A stretch of 64,000 bases of DNA from SAR324 cluster bacterium (GTDB taxonomy: Bacteria; SAR324; XYD2-FULL-50-16). The translations under genes were made by a program, and so were the position numbers. The notes under the pieces are model-generated. The model had not been told where the DNA came from and searched no databases. It saw nothing but the letters and a program-made list of their open reading frames with translations. Numbering within the stretch: position 1 is the first letter of the stretch; every line of letters begins with the position of its first letter. Below are positions 26,907 to 35,484 of the stretch, piece after piece. The stretch is from the NCBI GenBank assembly GCA_028282885.1, contig JANQGX010000020.1:124001-188000 (forward strand). The letters run 5' to 3'.

Positions 26907-27150
26907 TTCAACTCCTTTTATTGTGGTTGATGATCGGCTTTCGATTCATCTTACCAATGATGCAAAATGTCCCTATTTTGAATCGAACACTCTAACAAAG
27001 AATCCAAAATGTAACAACTCCGATCCACTCGGCCTCCATACCTATCATTTCCCCCCAAGACTCCAAACGACAGAAATCAAAGACTGGCCAAAGTTCGATT
27101 TGTGATTTGCGCTTTGACGTGTTGATGATATTATTGATGTAAAAGATGAA

Positions 27151-27166
27151 TTGATGCATATATCAA
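27151..27166. promoter_or_regulatory. small dyad upstream of the LuxR-type regulator
   Basis: TTGAT (27151-27155) and ATCAA (27162-27166) flank six bases, 19 bp before the start codon. TTGATG is also repeated at 27122 and 27134. It may be an operator or chance in AT-rich DNA. Confidence 0.25.
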
Positions 27167-27184
27167 TGAAATCGATCCAGCTTT

Positions 27185-29830
27185 ATGACCCCGAGCTTAA
27201 AAACCAAATTCTACATACCAAAACCAAGAACGAATTCGATATCCCGTCCTCGACTCATTGAGGCATTACACAACGGGTTGCAAAAAAAACTGACACTTCT
27301 TTCCAGTCCAGCCGGCTTTGGTAAAAGTACGTTGCTCAGTCAATGGGCAAATGGTTTCAAGCGGTCAGTATGCTGGCTCTCTCTGGATTCCGAAGACTCT
27401 GATTTACCGCGGTTTTTATCTGATCTGATCACTGCCATCCAAACCATTGTTCCGGAATTTGGACTGGGTATCGATAGAGTTCTCCAGGTCCCACAACAGC
27501 CAAATACAAAATCCTTGTTGAAAACCTTGATCAATGATCTCACCGATATTCCTAAAAAAGTTATTCTGGTTTTAGACGATTATCATGTCTGTGATTCCGT
27601 TCAGGTGGATGATGCATTGACTTATCTATTGGAACACCAGCCGGCTGGATTGCATTTGGTTATATCAAGTCGTGAAGATCCCAATCTGCCACTGGCGCGA
27701 TTAAGGGTTCAGGACCAGCTAAACGAATTACGGGCGGCTGACTTGAGGTTTACCCAAGAAGAAGTGACTAGCTTCCTACAAAAACAGACGGGCCTCGGGC
27801 TATCCCAACATCAGATATCCATCCTTGAAAAACGCACAGAAGGTTGGATAGCGGGTTTGCAATTGGCAGCTGTTTCCCTTAGCGGGCACAAAAACACCCG
27901 TGAATTTATCGAGTCCTTTAGCGGCAGTCACCGGTTTGTTCTGGATTACCTGGTAGAGGAAGTGTTGAACCAGCAGTCAGAAACAATAAAACATTTCCTG
28001 CAGGTTACATCTATCCTTGATCGCTTCTGCGGATCTCTTTGTGATGCTGTTTTACAAGATGCTTCAGTGTCGAGCCAGGAAACCATTGAATATCTCGAAA
28101 ACTCAAACCTGTTTATTATTGCGTTGGATAATTCACGTCAATGGTATCGATACCACCATCTATTTGCCGACATATTGCGACAATGCCTGCACCATCAGGT
28201 TTCTGTGAAGTCGGATGGAAAAAACGTTTTAAGCGAGTTGAACCACCGAGCCAGTCTCTGGTTTGAGGAACAGAATCTCACCATTGAAGCCTTTAAATAT
28301 GGCGCCAGAGCTGGTGATTTTAACGATGCACTACGGTTGGCAGAAGGAAAAGGGATACCAATATATTACCAGGGTGCCGCTGTACCGGTCATAAATTGGC
28401 TGCGTTCGTTATCTTCATCGGAGTTGAACTCAGATCCAAGACTGTTGGTGATGTATGCTTCGGCGTTGTTGGCCAATGGGCGAAACTCTGAGGTAGAATC
28501 AAAACTTCTGGCTGCGGAAGCGGTTCTGGAGCCGATCGGATCGGAAATCAATCATCAGGATCTGAAAGGGCAAATTGCTACCCAAAGGGCTTTGCTGGCA
28601 GCACCCTACTATCAGGCAGATTCCCTTCTAAAATACTCCCGTCAGGCACTCAAAAACCTGGATGCTGAAAACCTGACTTCTCGAGCTATCGCCAATTGGA
28701 CATTGGGATTCGCTTACCAGTTGACTGGAAACACCAAGGCAGCTGGTGAGGCTTATTACACTGCGGTTTCCATTGCCAGACAGACCGGCAATCTTTTTGT
28801 TGATATCCTGGCTTCAACAGGCCTGGGACTCATCCAAGAGGCGGATCTCAAGCTAAGCTTAGCTGTCAAGACTTATCAGCAAATTGTCGATAGTGTTGGT
28901 GAGCCTGCCTTACCAACCACCTGTGAGGCCTATCTTGGTCTGGCTCGAATTCGCTATGAACGGAATGAAATCGAATGGGCAGAAAAAACGGTGTTAACCT
29001 CTATTCAACTGGCGCAACAAATAGAACACGCCGATACCTTTGTTGCCGGCCAACTTCTGCTGATTAAAATCTATCTGACACAAGGCAAAACTACTGCTGC
29101 AAGCGAACTTCTTAAAGCGGTTGAAGAATCTGTTCGCGAAAACCAATTCAATGAACAGATTCCGGATGTTGCCGCTGCGAAAGTTGATATTTTACTGATA
29201 CAGGAAAACCAAAAAGCCGCAGCACTAGTGGCTGATTCTCATGACCTCCCCTTGTGCAAGGCTCGAATTGCCATGAACCAGGGAGATGCAGAAAGGGCTT
29301 TTGGTATATTAACAAATGAATTCAACATCGCTGAAGAGAAAAACGAGCCGACCAAACAACTTCATGCCCTCATTCTGCTTGCGTTGGCCCTTTGGAAAAA
29401 GGGAGAAAAACAACCGGCACTTAACAGGCTGAGCAAGGCAATGGATTTGGCAGAACCGGCCGGAATACTGCGGTCATTTGCCGATAAAGGACTTGCGATG
29501 CTTCCACTCCTGAACGAAGCCATGAAAAAAGAAGTGAGACCGGACTACACGGGAAGTCTTCTTGAGGTATTCGCTAAAAACGCTTCGAACATCAAACAAG
29601 AATCATCTGAAATCAAGTCATCTCCGCATTCGCTTTTGGAACCTTTAAGTAAACGCGAACTTGAAATCCTCCGTCTTGTTGCCCAAGGACTGTCTAATCA
29701 GGAAATTGGCCAACAGCTTTTTATCGCGTTGGATACAGTTAAGGGACACAATCGAAACTTGTTCGCAAAGCTCGGAGTTCAAAGAAGAACCGAAGCCGTC
29801 TCACGAGCCCATGAATTGGGAATAATCTAG
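27185..29830 (+). CDS. MalT-like LuxR-family ATP-dependent transcriptional regulator
   Basis: 881 residues, typical of large STAND/MalT regulators. The N terminus begins KTKFYIPKPRTNSISRPRLI, then a Walker A (AGFGKSTLL, about 43-51) and Walker B-like VILVLDDYH. A long TPR-like helical sensor region follows (about 350-780). The last 65 residues are a LuxR/GerE helix-turn-helix (LSKRELEILRLVAQGLSNQE, then DTVKGHNRNLFAKLGV). Inducer binding and ATP would trigger oligomerisation. It is followed on the same strand by four genes that form its likely target cassette. The start is the first in-frame ATG and matches the family beginning. Confidence 0.92.
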   Translation: MTPSLKTKFYIPKPRTNSISRPRLIEALHNGLQKKLTLLSSPAGFGKSTLLSQWANGFKRSVCWLSLDSEDSDLPRFLSDLITAIQTIVPEFGLGIDRVLQVPQQPNTKSLLKTLINDLTDIPKKVILVLDDYHVCDSVQVDDALTYLLEHQPAGLHLVISSREDPNLPLARLRVQDQLNELRAADLRFTQEEVTSFLQKQTGLGLSQHQISILEKRTEGWIAGLQLAAVSLSGHKNTREFIESFSGSHRFVLDYLVEEVLNQQSETIKHFLQVTSILDRFCGSLCDAVLQDASVSSQETIEYLENSNLFIIALDNSRQWYRYHHLFADILRQCLHHQVSVKSDGKNVLSELNHRASLWFEEQNLTIEAFKYGARAGDFNDALRLAEGKGIPIYYQGAAVPVINWLRSLSSSELNSDPRLLVMYASALLANGRNSEVESKLLAAEAVLEPIGSEINHQDLKGQIATQRALLAAPYYQADSLLKYSRQALKNLDAENLTSRAIANWTLGFAYQLTGNTKAAGEAYYTAVSIARQTGNLFVDILASTGLGLIQEADLKLSLAVKTYQQIVDSVGEPALPTTCEAYLGLARIRYERNEIEWAEKTVLTSIQLAQQIEHADTFVAGQLLLIKIYLTQGKTTAASELLKAVEESVRENQFNEQIPDVAAAKVDILLIQENQKAAALVADSHDLPLCKARIAMNQGDAERAFGILTNEFNIAEEKNEPTKQLHALILLALALWKKGEKQPALNRLSKAMDLAEPAGILRSFADKGLAMLPLLNEAMKKEVRPDYTGSLLEVFAKNASNIKQESSEIKSSPHSLLEPLSKRELEILRLVAQGLSNQEIGQQLFIALDTVKGHNRNLFAKLGVQRRTEAVSRAHELGII

Positions 29831-30069
29831 TCCGCTAGCCATCACCCGCTAGGTTTTTATATCATACCCCCAAATCCTATCGGAGTCTTTCACCCCACAC
29901 CAACACCGTTTCTCCACCGACAAAATCAACACCTCAAAACAACACTTTAGTGTCTGATTCTGTTCTCCTCACCTCGATAGGCTATAGACATGTTAAGCAA
30001 CTGACACCATCAAACTTTCTTTAGCACGACCTCGGGATTATGCAGAAACACGGAACCGGGAAATCAGAT

Positions 30070-30312
30070 ATGAGCCAGGTGATGACTTTCCAAATCAGGG
30101 TCAAAGGTCATCTTGATCAGCATTGGCAGGATCGTTTTCATGGCTGGGAAATTCAAAGGTGTGAAAACGGGGATACCCTCTTGACAGGTCCTGTGGTTGA
30201 TCAATCAGAGTTATTCGGAATACTCAGAAAGGTGCGAGATTTGGGTATTCCATTGTTGTCCCTGAATCGTCTCAAATCCGTTTTACCCCATGATCACGGA
30301 TCTGATGGATAG
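30070..30312 (+). CDS. small conserved-type protein linked to MalT-like regulator
   Basis: About 80 residues: MSQVMTFQIRVKGHLDQHW, W-E-I-Q-R-C, TLLTGPVVDQSELFGIL, LGIPLLSLNRL. This resembles the short soluble proteins often found beside large LuxR/MalT-like regulators in bacteria; no function is known to me. The ATG at 30070 fits homologues better than the in-frame ATG at 30040, although neither has a strong ribosome binding site. Confidence 0.65.
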   Translation: MSQVMTFQIRVKGHLDQHWQDRFHGWEIQRCENGDTLLTGPVVDQSELFGILRKVRDLGIPLLSLNRLKSVLPHDHGSDG

Positions 30313-30429
30313 TCCATAGGGGATCAAGTTGGAGCCAAGCTATTGAGATGGCGCCAGGTTGCTGCCGGGATCAGATGTTAAACATTCTGTTGTCAGTCGT
30401 TTGCAAACACCCTTAAACAGGAGATATAA

Positions 30430-31161
30430 ATGACAACCAACCAAAATCTTCCCAGATTCGCCGGTTTGCTCTATCTGGTAATCATCGTATCAGGCATTTA
30501 TGCCGAGTTTTTTATTCGCTCCAATCTGATCGTGCCATTCGATAGTGTAGCGACTGTAAACGCGATTATGAGTTCTGAGACATTGTTCCGTATCGGATTT
30601 GCGGCTGATCTTGTGATGATTCTAAGTGATATCGCCATTGCTCTGGTATTTTACCAGCTGTTTAAACCCATCAGCGAGATCCTGGCTTTAACAGCGTCCT
30701 TCTTCAGGCTGGTTCAAGCCGCAGCGCTGGCAATGAACTCCATCAATCTGTATATTGTGTTACAATTCTCAACTGCATCACCTATCTCTAGCGCATTCAG
30801 CCAGACCCAAACCCGCACACTGACTATGATGTATCTGGAAATCCATCGTTTCGGCTATGCCATTGGCCTCTTGTTTTTTGCGTTTAGCCTGCTTGTGCTT
30901 GGATATCTGATCATCAAGTCTGGAACGATACCAAAGCCTATTGGTTTTTTGCTGATTGCAGCAGCCTTCGGTTACATGTTTGACAGCTTTGCCAATGTAC
31001 TCTTAGCCGATTACAACAGCCATCAGGATTTATTCACAGCAATCGTCTTCATACCGGCATTCGTCGCAGAACTGGCGTTTTGCCTGTGGTTGCTGCTTAA
31101 GGGAACGGGAAAAAGCAAAAATACAGCCGAAGTTAATTTGGAAGCTGCTCTATCGGACTAA
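30430..31161 (+). CDS. DUF4386-family membrane protein
   Basis: 243 residues with six hydrophobic helices. The beginning (NLPRFAGLLYLVIIVSGIYAEFFIRSNLIV) and middle (FRIGFAADLVMILSDIAIAL, LYIVLQF) are typical of DUF4386 proteins, integral membrane proteins of unknown function. GGAGA precedes the ATG. It belongs to the cassette downstream of the MalT-like regulator. Confidence 0.82.
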   Translation: MTTNQNLPRFAGLLYLVIIVSGIYAEFFIRSNLIVPFDSVATVNAIMSSETLFRIGFAADLVMILSDIAIALVFYQLFKPISEILALTASFFRLVQAAALAMNSINLYIVLQFSTASPISSAFSQTQTRTLTMMYLEIHRFGYAIGLLFFAFSLLVLGYLIIKSGTIPKPIGFLLIAAAFGYMFDSFANVLLADYNSHQDLFTAIVFIPAFVAELAFCLWLLLKGTGKSKNTAEVNLEAALSD

Positions 31162-31255
31162 AAGCATGTCATAAACGTGTCATGATTTCGGATTTATTCC
31201 ATTGTATTACCAAGACAAATCACCTGAAGAAAACCAGTTTCAATCGGAGGCTTCC

Positions 31256-32218
31256 ATGAAGGCCATGGTTTCAAATCGATATGGTTCAAGCGAACATTTA
31301 ATACTGTCAGAGATAGAAAGACCGACTCCAGAACCAGACAACGTCCTGGTGAAAGTGATATCGGCTTCACTGAATAAAGGGGATTTACATATACTGAGAG
31401 GAGAACCCTTCATCATCCGTTTGTCGGGCAATGGATTGTTTAAACCCAAAAATTCAATCCCGGGTGCTGATATCGCAGGAAAAGTCGAGGCTATAGGAAA
31501 GCAGGTCAGCGCATTTAAACCGGGAGATGAGGTATATGCGGATCTTTCTTCCTCCGGATGGGGAGGAATAGCCGAATATGTTTCAGTTCCCGAAAACCTT
31601 CTGGCGCTTAAACCCTCCAACCTTTCCTTTAATGAAGCGGCAGCGGTTCCATTGGCAGGTGTTGCCGCTTTTCAGGGTCTTAAGCTGGCAGGTGGAATTC
31701 AATCAGGTCAAAAAATACTGATTAATGGGGCTTCCGGAGGTTTGGGCACCTTTGCGGTTCAGATTGCTGCAGTTTTGGGAGCTGAAGTCAACGGGGTCTG
31801 TGCCGGTGACAGTTTGGAATTGGTTAAATCAATTGGAGCAAAACGAGTTATCAACTACCAAAAAGAGGATTTTACTCAAACCGGAAACCTTTATGACCTG
31901 GTTTTTGATGCGGTTGGCAACCACGGACTTTCCGAGATAAAGAGATCGATCGCCAGGAATGGTGCTTACATTACCAGTGTTTTTAAACCATCGCTAATTT
32001 TTCCGCGATTTTCGTGCAGCAATCCTGCTGGAATCACAATGAAAAACCTCATGGCAAAACCGGATCAAAAGGATCTGGTTCGCTTAAAAGAACTTATTGA
32101 AGCAGGTAAAATAAAACCAGTAATTGATAAGGTATACAACTTGAAGGATACAAAAGAAGCCTTCCAGCATTTGGAAAACGGGCACACGCGAGGAAAAGTG
32201 GTGATCCATATGGTTTGA
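31256..32218 (+). CDS. NAD(P)-dependent alcohol dehydrogenase/quinone oxidoreductase (MDR family)
   Basis: About 320 residues. The GroES-like domain (MKAMVSNRYGSSEHLIL, PGADIAGKVEAIG, GDEVYADL) is followed by the Rossmann domain (ILINGASGGLGTFAVQIA). The cysteine ligands of zinc alcohol dehydrogenases are not apparent, so this is probably a zinc-independent quinone-oxidoreductase-like enzyme using NADPH. The ATG at 31256 has CGGAGG 5 nt upstream, which rules out the longer frame. Part of the regulator cassette, perhaps in redox or electrophile stress. Confidence 0.87.
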   Translation: MKAMVSNRYGSSEHLILSEIERPTPEPDNVLVKVISASLNKGDLHILRGEPFIIRLSGNGLFKPKNSIPGADIAGKVEAIGKQVSAFKPGDEVYADLSSSGWGGIAEYVSVPENLLALKPSNLSFNEAAAVPLAGVAAFQGLKLAGGIQSGQKILINGASGGLGTFAVQIAAVLGAEVNGVCAGDSLELVKSIGAKRVINYQKEDFTQTGNLYDLVFDAVGNHGLSEIKRSIARNGAYITSVFKPSLIFPRFSCSNPAGITMKNLMAKPDQKDLVRLKELIEAGKIKPVIDKVYNLKDTKEAFQHLENGHTRGKVVIHMV

Positions 32219-32280
32219 TATTTTAAGGGGACCTGGCTTAAGCTGCCTTGTCTGCAATTTCTATTTACACGGGAGACATC

Positions 32281-33264
32281 ATGAAGCCATCAGCAACCTG
32301 TATGAGTCTAATTAATGAAAGTCAGAAATTTCATCCTCTTCACGGCGATCGGCTGGCAAATCACCTGCCCATGGCATTGTTCGCCCTGGATAGAATGGGA
32401 GCAGAACCGGATCGAATGAGACACCTTTACGAGACTTATTCCACCAATATGGAACTAAACCAGCCAGCCAACTCACCCTCGCCAATTAAAGCTATCGACC
32501 AGTATTTATCCCACTCGGAACGCTATAATGATTACCTGGACTTCTTTGATCAGCAAATGGGGGAAAAAGGAGTAACAGCCACTCTGAAGCAAGCGCTGGC
32601 TGTTCTGTTGCCCGGAATATCGGCCTCTGCCTTTCACGCTGCTATTCGATTGGCTTATGCTGTTGAAGCGAATTTCAGCTCAGAGATCGTTATAGCACTT
32701 GCATACTGGGCATCAGAATATCAATCGATGACCGTTTCAATGGAGACCGAGGACGAAACAGTCCAGAAGATTATCCACCGGGTGAATCCAGATTTCGTCA
32801 ATTTTATATTTGCACCGGGGATTATTGTCGACCGAATGGTGGAAGCCGATCAAATCCTGACCAATCAAAAAACGGTGATACAACCCAGGGATATTACCCT
32901 TGAAAGTATTGCTCGTTTTTGTCTTGAATCTTACCGTCAACATCAGAATTTTACCCTTTTGCACACCATCACCGGGTGTCACGCCTTTAGAATTCTGACA
33001 CCCTATGTTGATGACATGGAGAATGCCTTGAGAATCCTCTGGCAGGGGATTGTTATGGCATTTATGAGTACAGGATTGAGTTTCATTAACGCACAATCCG
33101 GCATAGAACCGACCACAATGACATGGCAGGAAATCCTGAATGCAGCTTGTCGAAATGATGATGTACATGTGATCAAGCTGGTTTACTCCTGCTGGCAGGA
33201 GTCGGAAGTCTGGAAATCGGATGACTACAAGCAAGTGGCAGCAAGTGTTATCCATGATACTTAA
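32281..33264 (+). CDS. questin oxidase-like (DUF4243) protein
   Basis: 327 residues. The sequence shows the histidine-containing blocks I associate with the questin oxidase-like family: FHPLHGDRLANHLPMALFAL, AFHAAIRLAYAV, HTITGCHAFRIL and HVIKLVYSCW. In fungi such enzymes catalyse Baeyer-Villiger-type ring opening of anthraquinones; bacterial members are uncharacterised. A GGGAGA precedes the ATG at 32281. It follows the oxidoreductase gene by 62 bp and ends the cassette of the MalT-like regulator, so a joint role in modifying an aromatic or quinone compound is a reasonable guess. Confidence 0.72.
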   Translation: MKPSATCMSLINESQKFHPLHGDRLANHLPMALFALDRMGAEPDRMRHLYETYSTNMELNQPANSPSPIKAIDQYLSHSERYNDYLDFFDQQMGEKGVTATLKQALAVLLPGISASAFHAAIRLAYAVEANFSSEIVIALAYWASEYQSMTVSMETEDETVQKIIHRVNPDFVNFIFAPGIIVDRMVEADQILTNQKTVIQPRDITLESIARFCLESYRQHQNFTLLHTITGCHAFRILTPYVDDMENALRILWQGIVMAFMSTGLSFINAQSGIEPTTMTWQEILNAACRNDDVHVIKLVYSCWQESEVWKSDDYKQVAASVIHDT

Positions 33265-33303
33265 AATAAAGACCGACATATTTTGACAAGGTGACTGCGC
33301 ATC

Positions 33304-33348
33304 CCGGTTGATGATCCCTAATCTGCCAATTGCGGGATCATCAACCGG
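33304..33348. repeat. 15-bp perfect inverted repeat (hairpin)
   Basis: CCGGTTGATGATCCC (33304-33318) pairs perfectly with GGGATCATCAACCGG (33334-33348) around a 15-nt loop, 39 bp after a stop codon. There is no T-run on either strand, so it is a terminator-like or RNA-stabilising structure rather than a standard intrinsic terminator. Confidence 0.6.
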
Positions 33349-33487
33349 ACACATCTTTCAATCAGCACTGGCACCTATCTGAAACATATCATGCCTGTCT
33401 AACAGCCAGAAATAGATGCAATCCATGACCATACTTGCCTGTTTCTAGTCAGCCGGTAAATGCCCGAAATTCGATTCATTTGAGTGA

Positions 33488-33607
33488 TCACCATATCAGG
33501 TTCGGCTGATAATCTGATTCACCCCCTGTGGATTTATCCTCTTGGAATTCGATCAGGACATCCTGTAGCTGGTTTTGTGTTTCGATCTTTTTGCAAAGAC
33601 ATTTCAA
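33488..33607 (-). pseudogene. open frame resembling a protein C terminus, possible remnant
   Basis: The reverse strand reads LKCLCKKIETQNQLQDVLIE, then a Gln/Asp/Glu-rich tail ending in a TGA at 33488. The composition looks coding, but there is only a TTG start and no ribosome binding site. It begins where the next upstream frame stops, in a different phase. Together they could be one gene broken by a frameshift. Confidence 0.22.
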
Positions 33608-33840
33608 TGGTTTAAGTCTGTAAGAACAAGGTTGGTGACACCGATCTGTTCACCTGCTAAAATTAAAGATTCAACACCGGCAGATGGATCGGACCACGAT
33701 CCAACTCCGTTTTTCGTAAACTGAAGTAGATGACCCCATAAAAGATCATTTGCTTCAAAAAGGAGCTTGTTGTCTATTGCATCTCCATTCTTCGGATTTA
33801 ATGATGCCGATTCCTTGTTAACAATCAATTTAATGGTCAC
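33604..33840 (-). CDS. hypothetical 78-residue protein
   Basis: ATG at 33840, frame MTIKLIVNKESASLNPKNGD, then NDLLWGHLLQFTKNGVG and a hydrophobic end (LILAGEQIGVTNLVLTDL). No family recognised and no clear ribosome binding site. It is divergent from the DUF2141 gene with only 3 bp between the starts, which is unusually tight and argues for caution. Confidence 0.3.
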   Translation of the reverse strand: MTIKLIVNKESASLNPKNGDAIDNKLLFEANDLLWGHLLQFTKNGVGSWSDPSAGVESLILAGEQIGVTNLVLTDLNH

Positions 33841-33843
33841 TGT

Positions 33844-34263
33844 ATGAAATTCCCGGTTCTGTTTTTATTATTATGTGCACCCAGCCTTGTCCTGGCAGTC
33901 GATATCTCCTTTAAGGTTGAAAACCTTCGTAGCAACAAAGGCCAGGTGTTCGTCGGGATTTACGATAGTCCCGATACCTTTCCCTCGGGAGATGGCTATG
34001 TTGCCTATTGCTTTAACAAGGAGAAGATAGTCGATGGCAGGGTATCCGTCACCTGTTCAGTTGAACCCGGTTATTATGCTGCTGCCATGTATCACGATGA
34101 AAATGAAAACATGGATTTCGACACCAACTTTGTTGGTATCCCCAAAGAAGGATATGGATTTACCAATAATCCCAAAATCGGGCTCAGTCCTCCCAAGTTT
34201 GAGGAAGCAGCATTTAAGGTGGATAATCAAAACCTGGAATTCATTGTTCGTATGAAGTATTAA
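33844..34263 (+). CDS. DUF2141-family secreted protein
   Basis: 139 residues. A signal peptide (MKFPVLFLLLCAPSLVLA) directs it to the periplasm or outside. The mature part has the DUF2141 pattern: GQVFVGIYDSPDTFP, then PGYYAAAMYHDENENMDFDT, then FVGIPKEGYGFTNNP. It is a beta-sandwich of about 120 residues of unknown function. It stands alone. Confidence 0.88.
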   Translation: MKFPVLFLLLCAPSLVLAVDISFKVENLRSNKGQVFVGIYDSPDTFPSGDGYVAYCFNKEKIVDGRVSVTCSVEPGYYAAAMYHDENENMDFDTNFVGIPKEGYGFTNNPKIGLSPPKFEEAAFKVDNQNLEFIVRMKY

Positions 34264-34366
34264 TGGCCCGGAAGATCCGTTACCATTGGTTTTCCTTCGA
34301 GAGCTTGAGCACCTGCCTTTCTTGTTCAAGCATCTCACAAAAAATCAAAAAAAATTTACAAAAAAT

Positions 34367-34395
34367 TTGAATCCCGAGTCGAAATAAAGTAAAAT
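34367..34395 (+). promoter_or_regulatory. promoter-like pair before a structured intergenic region
   Basis: TTGAAT (34367-34372), 17 bp, TAAAAT (34390-34395). It points into the hairpin-rich sequence at 34396-34548. The surroundings are AT-rich, so chance is possible. Confidence 0.35.
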
Positions 34396-34548
34396 GGAAG
34401 TACCTTGTTTGATAAGGTTACAGGATGCAACAGTCGGTACTTCCTGTTCAGACACCTTTCAAAATGCGCTGGCAAAGCAAAGCAAGGTGGGAAACCGGTC
34501 GAATTGAATACAGCCTGTTCATATGAGACCGGTTTTCTCTTTGGTGCT
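34396..34548. ncRNA. candidate structured RNA between converging genes
   Basis: Three successive paired regions can be drawn. GGAAGTACC (34396-34404) pairs with GGTACTTCC (34436-34444) and encloses a small CCTT/AAGG hairpin. Next, CACCTT pairs with AAGGTG across 25 nt and includes a GCT/AGC inner pairing. Third, ACCGGTC pairs with GACCGGT around a 24-nt loop that itself holds ACAG/CTGT, followed by TTTTCTCTTT. The layout lies after the DUF2141 gene and before the end of the M55 peptidase gene. I could not match it to a known riboswitch. It may be an RNA or a composite of terminators. Confidence 0.35.
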
Positions 34549-34554
34549 CCCGAT

Positions 34555-35472
34555 TCATTTCAATACCGCGTCCTCCGGGTTGGCTTTTGGTGCCAGATAG
34601 GAGGATTTGAACCGATAAACCTGGCGCGAGAAGAACAGCAGCGGTCTCCTTATTTTGTATATTTTCTTCGGGAAAAATGTTAGCAAATTCAATTTGTTGA
34701 ATCCCTCTATCATATTATCCGCCCGCCAGGAAACCACTGCCCCGTTTTGGTCCAAATCCCACGTGTTGAACCGGTCTGCCAATGCTTTCTTTCGAAAGAC
34801 CGCTTCGATATGAAAGGGACCTTTAAGCTGCAACGGTTTCATATCATTACCCTGTTTGACCGCTTCTGCAGCTGTTGTTTTTAGCGTTTCCCTCGTTCTT
34901 CTCAGGTAATCCGGGCTGTTCTCTTTTGATGTGTAGGTATCGCGCTCTTTTGAAACAACAACCGATTTTGCCCAGGGCAGCGCCTCCAAGGCCTGGTTGA
35001 CTGCCGTATCCTCACCGGAGACAAACCCGACCGGAACACCGTGCTCGCCCAAATAAGCACCATACAGATCCATTTCGCAAACCGGTTTTCCATTGACAGT
35101 TACCTTGGAGAAAATACCGTAATGGGTGTGGGGAAAAAAAGCGTTTTCTGTACCTGAAGCGGCATGAATTGCCACGTAAAGAACGAGATCGTAATCGGCG
35201 ATATTACCGAAAAAGGTGGGAGTGGCATAATGCCCTCCAATGTAGCGGGCTCTTTTATCCAGTTTGGGGATCAAACAGTTGAAGCCGGTTTCGTGGGTGT
35301 CCTTGATGGTAACTTTGTCCGCTCCTCCCTCGAATGCTCCCTGGACCACATGGTTGACATCTTCGGTCAGGCAATGCCGACCGTATTGCCATTCTGCCGT
35401 TCCCCATCGGCACTGTCTCATACGCCAGATACCGACACTGCCTTCAATATCGGCAAATACCGCAACATGCAT
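34555..35472 (-). CDS. M55-family D-aminopeptidase (DppA-like)
   Basis: 305 residues; DppA of Bacillus is about 270. The zinc-binding layout is readable: ADIEGSVG near residue 8, IKDTHETG, LYVAIHAASGTENAFFPHT and the acidic CEMDLYGAYLGEHG. Members cleave N-terminal D-amino acids or D-Ala dipeptides. The last 40 residues are basic and aromatic and unlike the family core. AGGGAGG precedes the ATG. It follows the SMUG1-type glycosylase gene by 12 bp and is probably cotranscribed. Confidence 0.82.
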   Translation of the reverse strand: MHVAVFADIEGSVGIWRMRQCRWGTAEWQYGRHCLTEDVNHVVQGAFEGGADKVTIKDTHETGFNCLIPKLDKRARYIGGHYATPTFFGNIADYDLVLYVAIHAASGTENAFFPHTHYGIFSKVTVNGKPVCEMDLYGAYLGEHGVPVGFVSGEDTAVNQALEALPWAKSVVVSKERDTYTSKENSPDYLRRTRETLKTTAAEAVKQGNDMKPLQLKGPFHIEAVFRKKALADRFNTWDLDQNGAVVSWRADNMIEGFNKLNLLTFFPKKIYKIRRPLLFFSRQVYRFKSSYLAPKANPEDAVLK

Positions 35473-35484
35473 AGGACCTCCCTG

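Larger units (their letters stand above)
33265..33843. other. 579-bp region with a long hairpin and possible gene remnants
   Basis: Contains the 15-bp hairpin after the questin-oxidase-like gene and two short reverse-strand frames (33488-33607 and 33604-33840) listed separately. Otherwise nothing recognised. Confidence 0.5.

Noticed and set aside
34396-34548. Cobalamin or cyclic-di-GMP riboswitch
   Set aside because: Fragments such as GGGAA..CCGGT and GGCAAAGC recall these classes, but the conserved core order is missing and no gene in sense lies downstream.
34405-34683. 92-codon forward frame across the structured region and the M55 gene end
   Set aside because: Starts inside the hairpins without a ribosome binding site and overlaps the conserved reverse gene.
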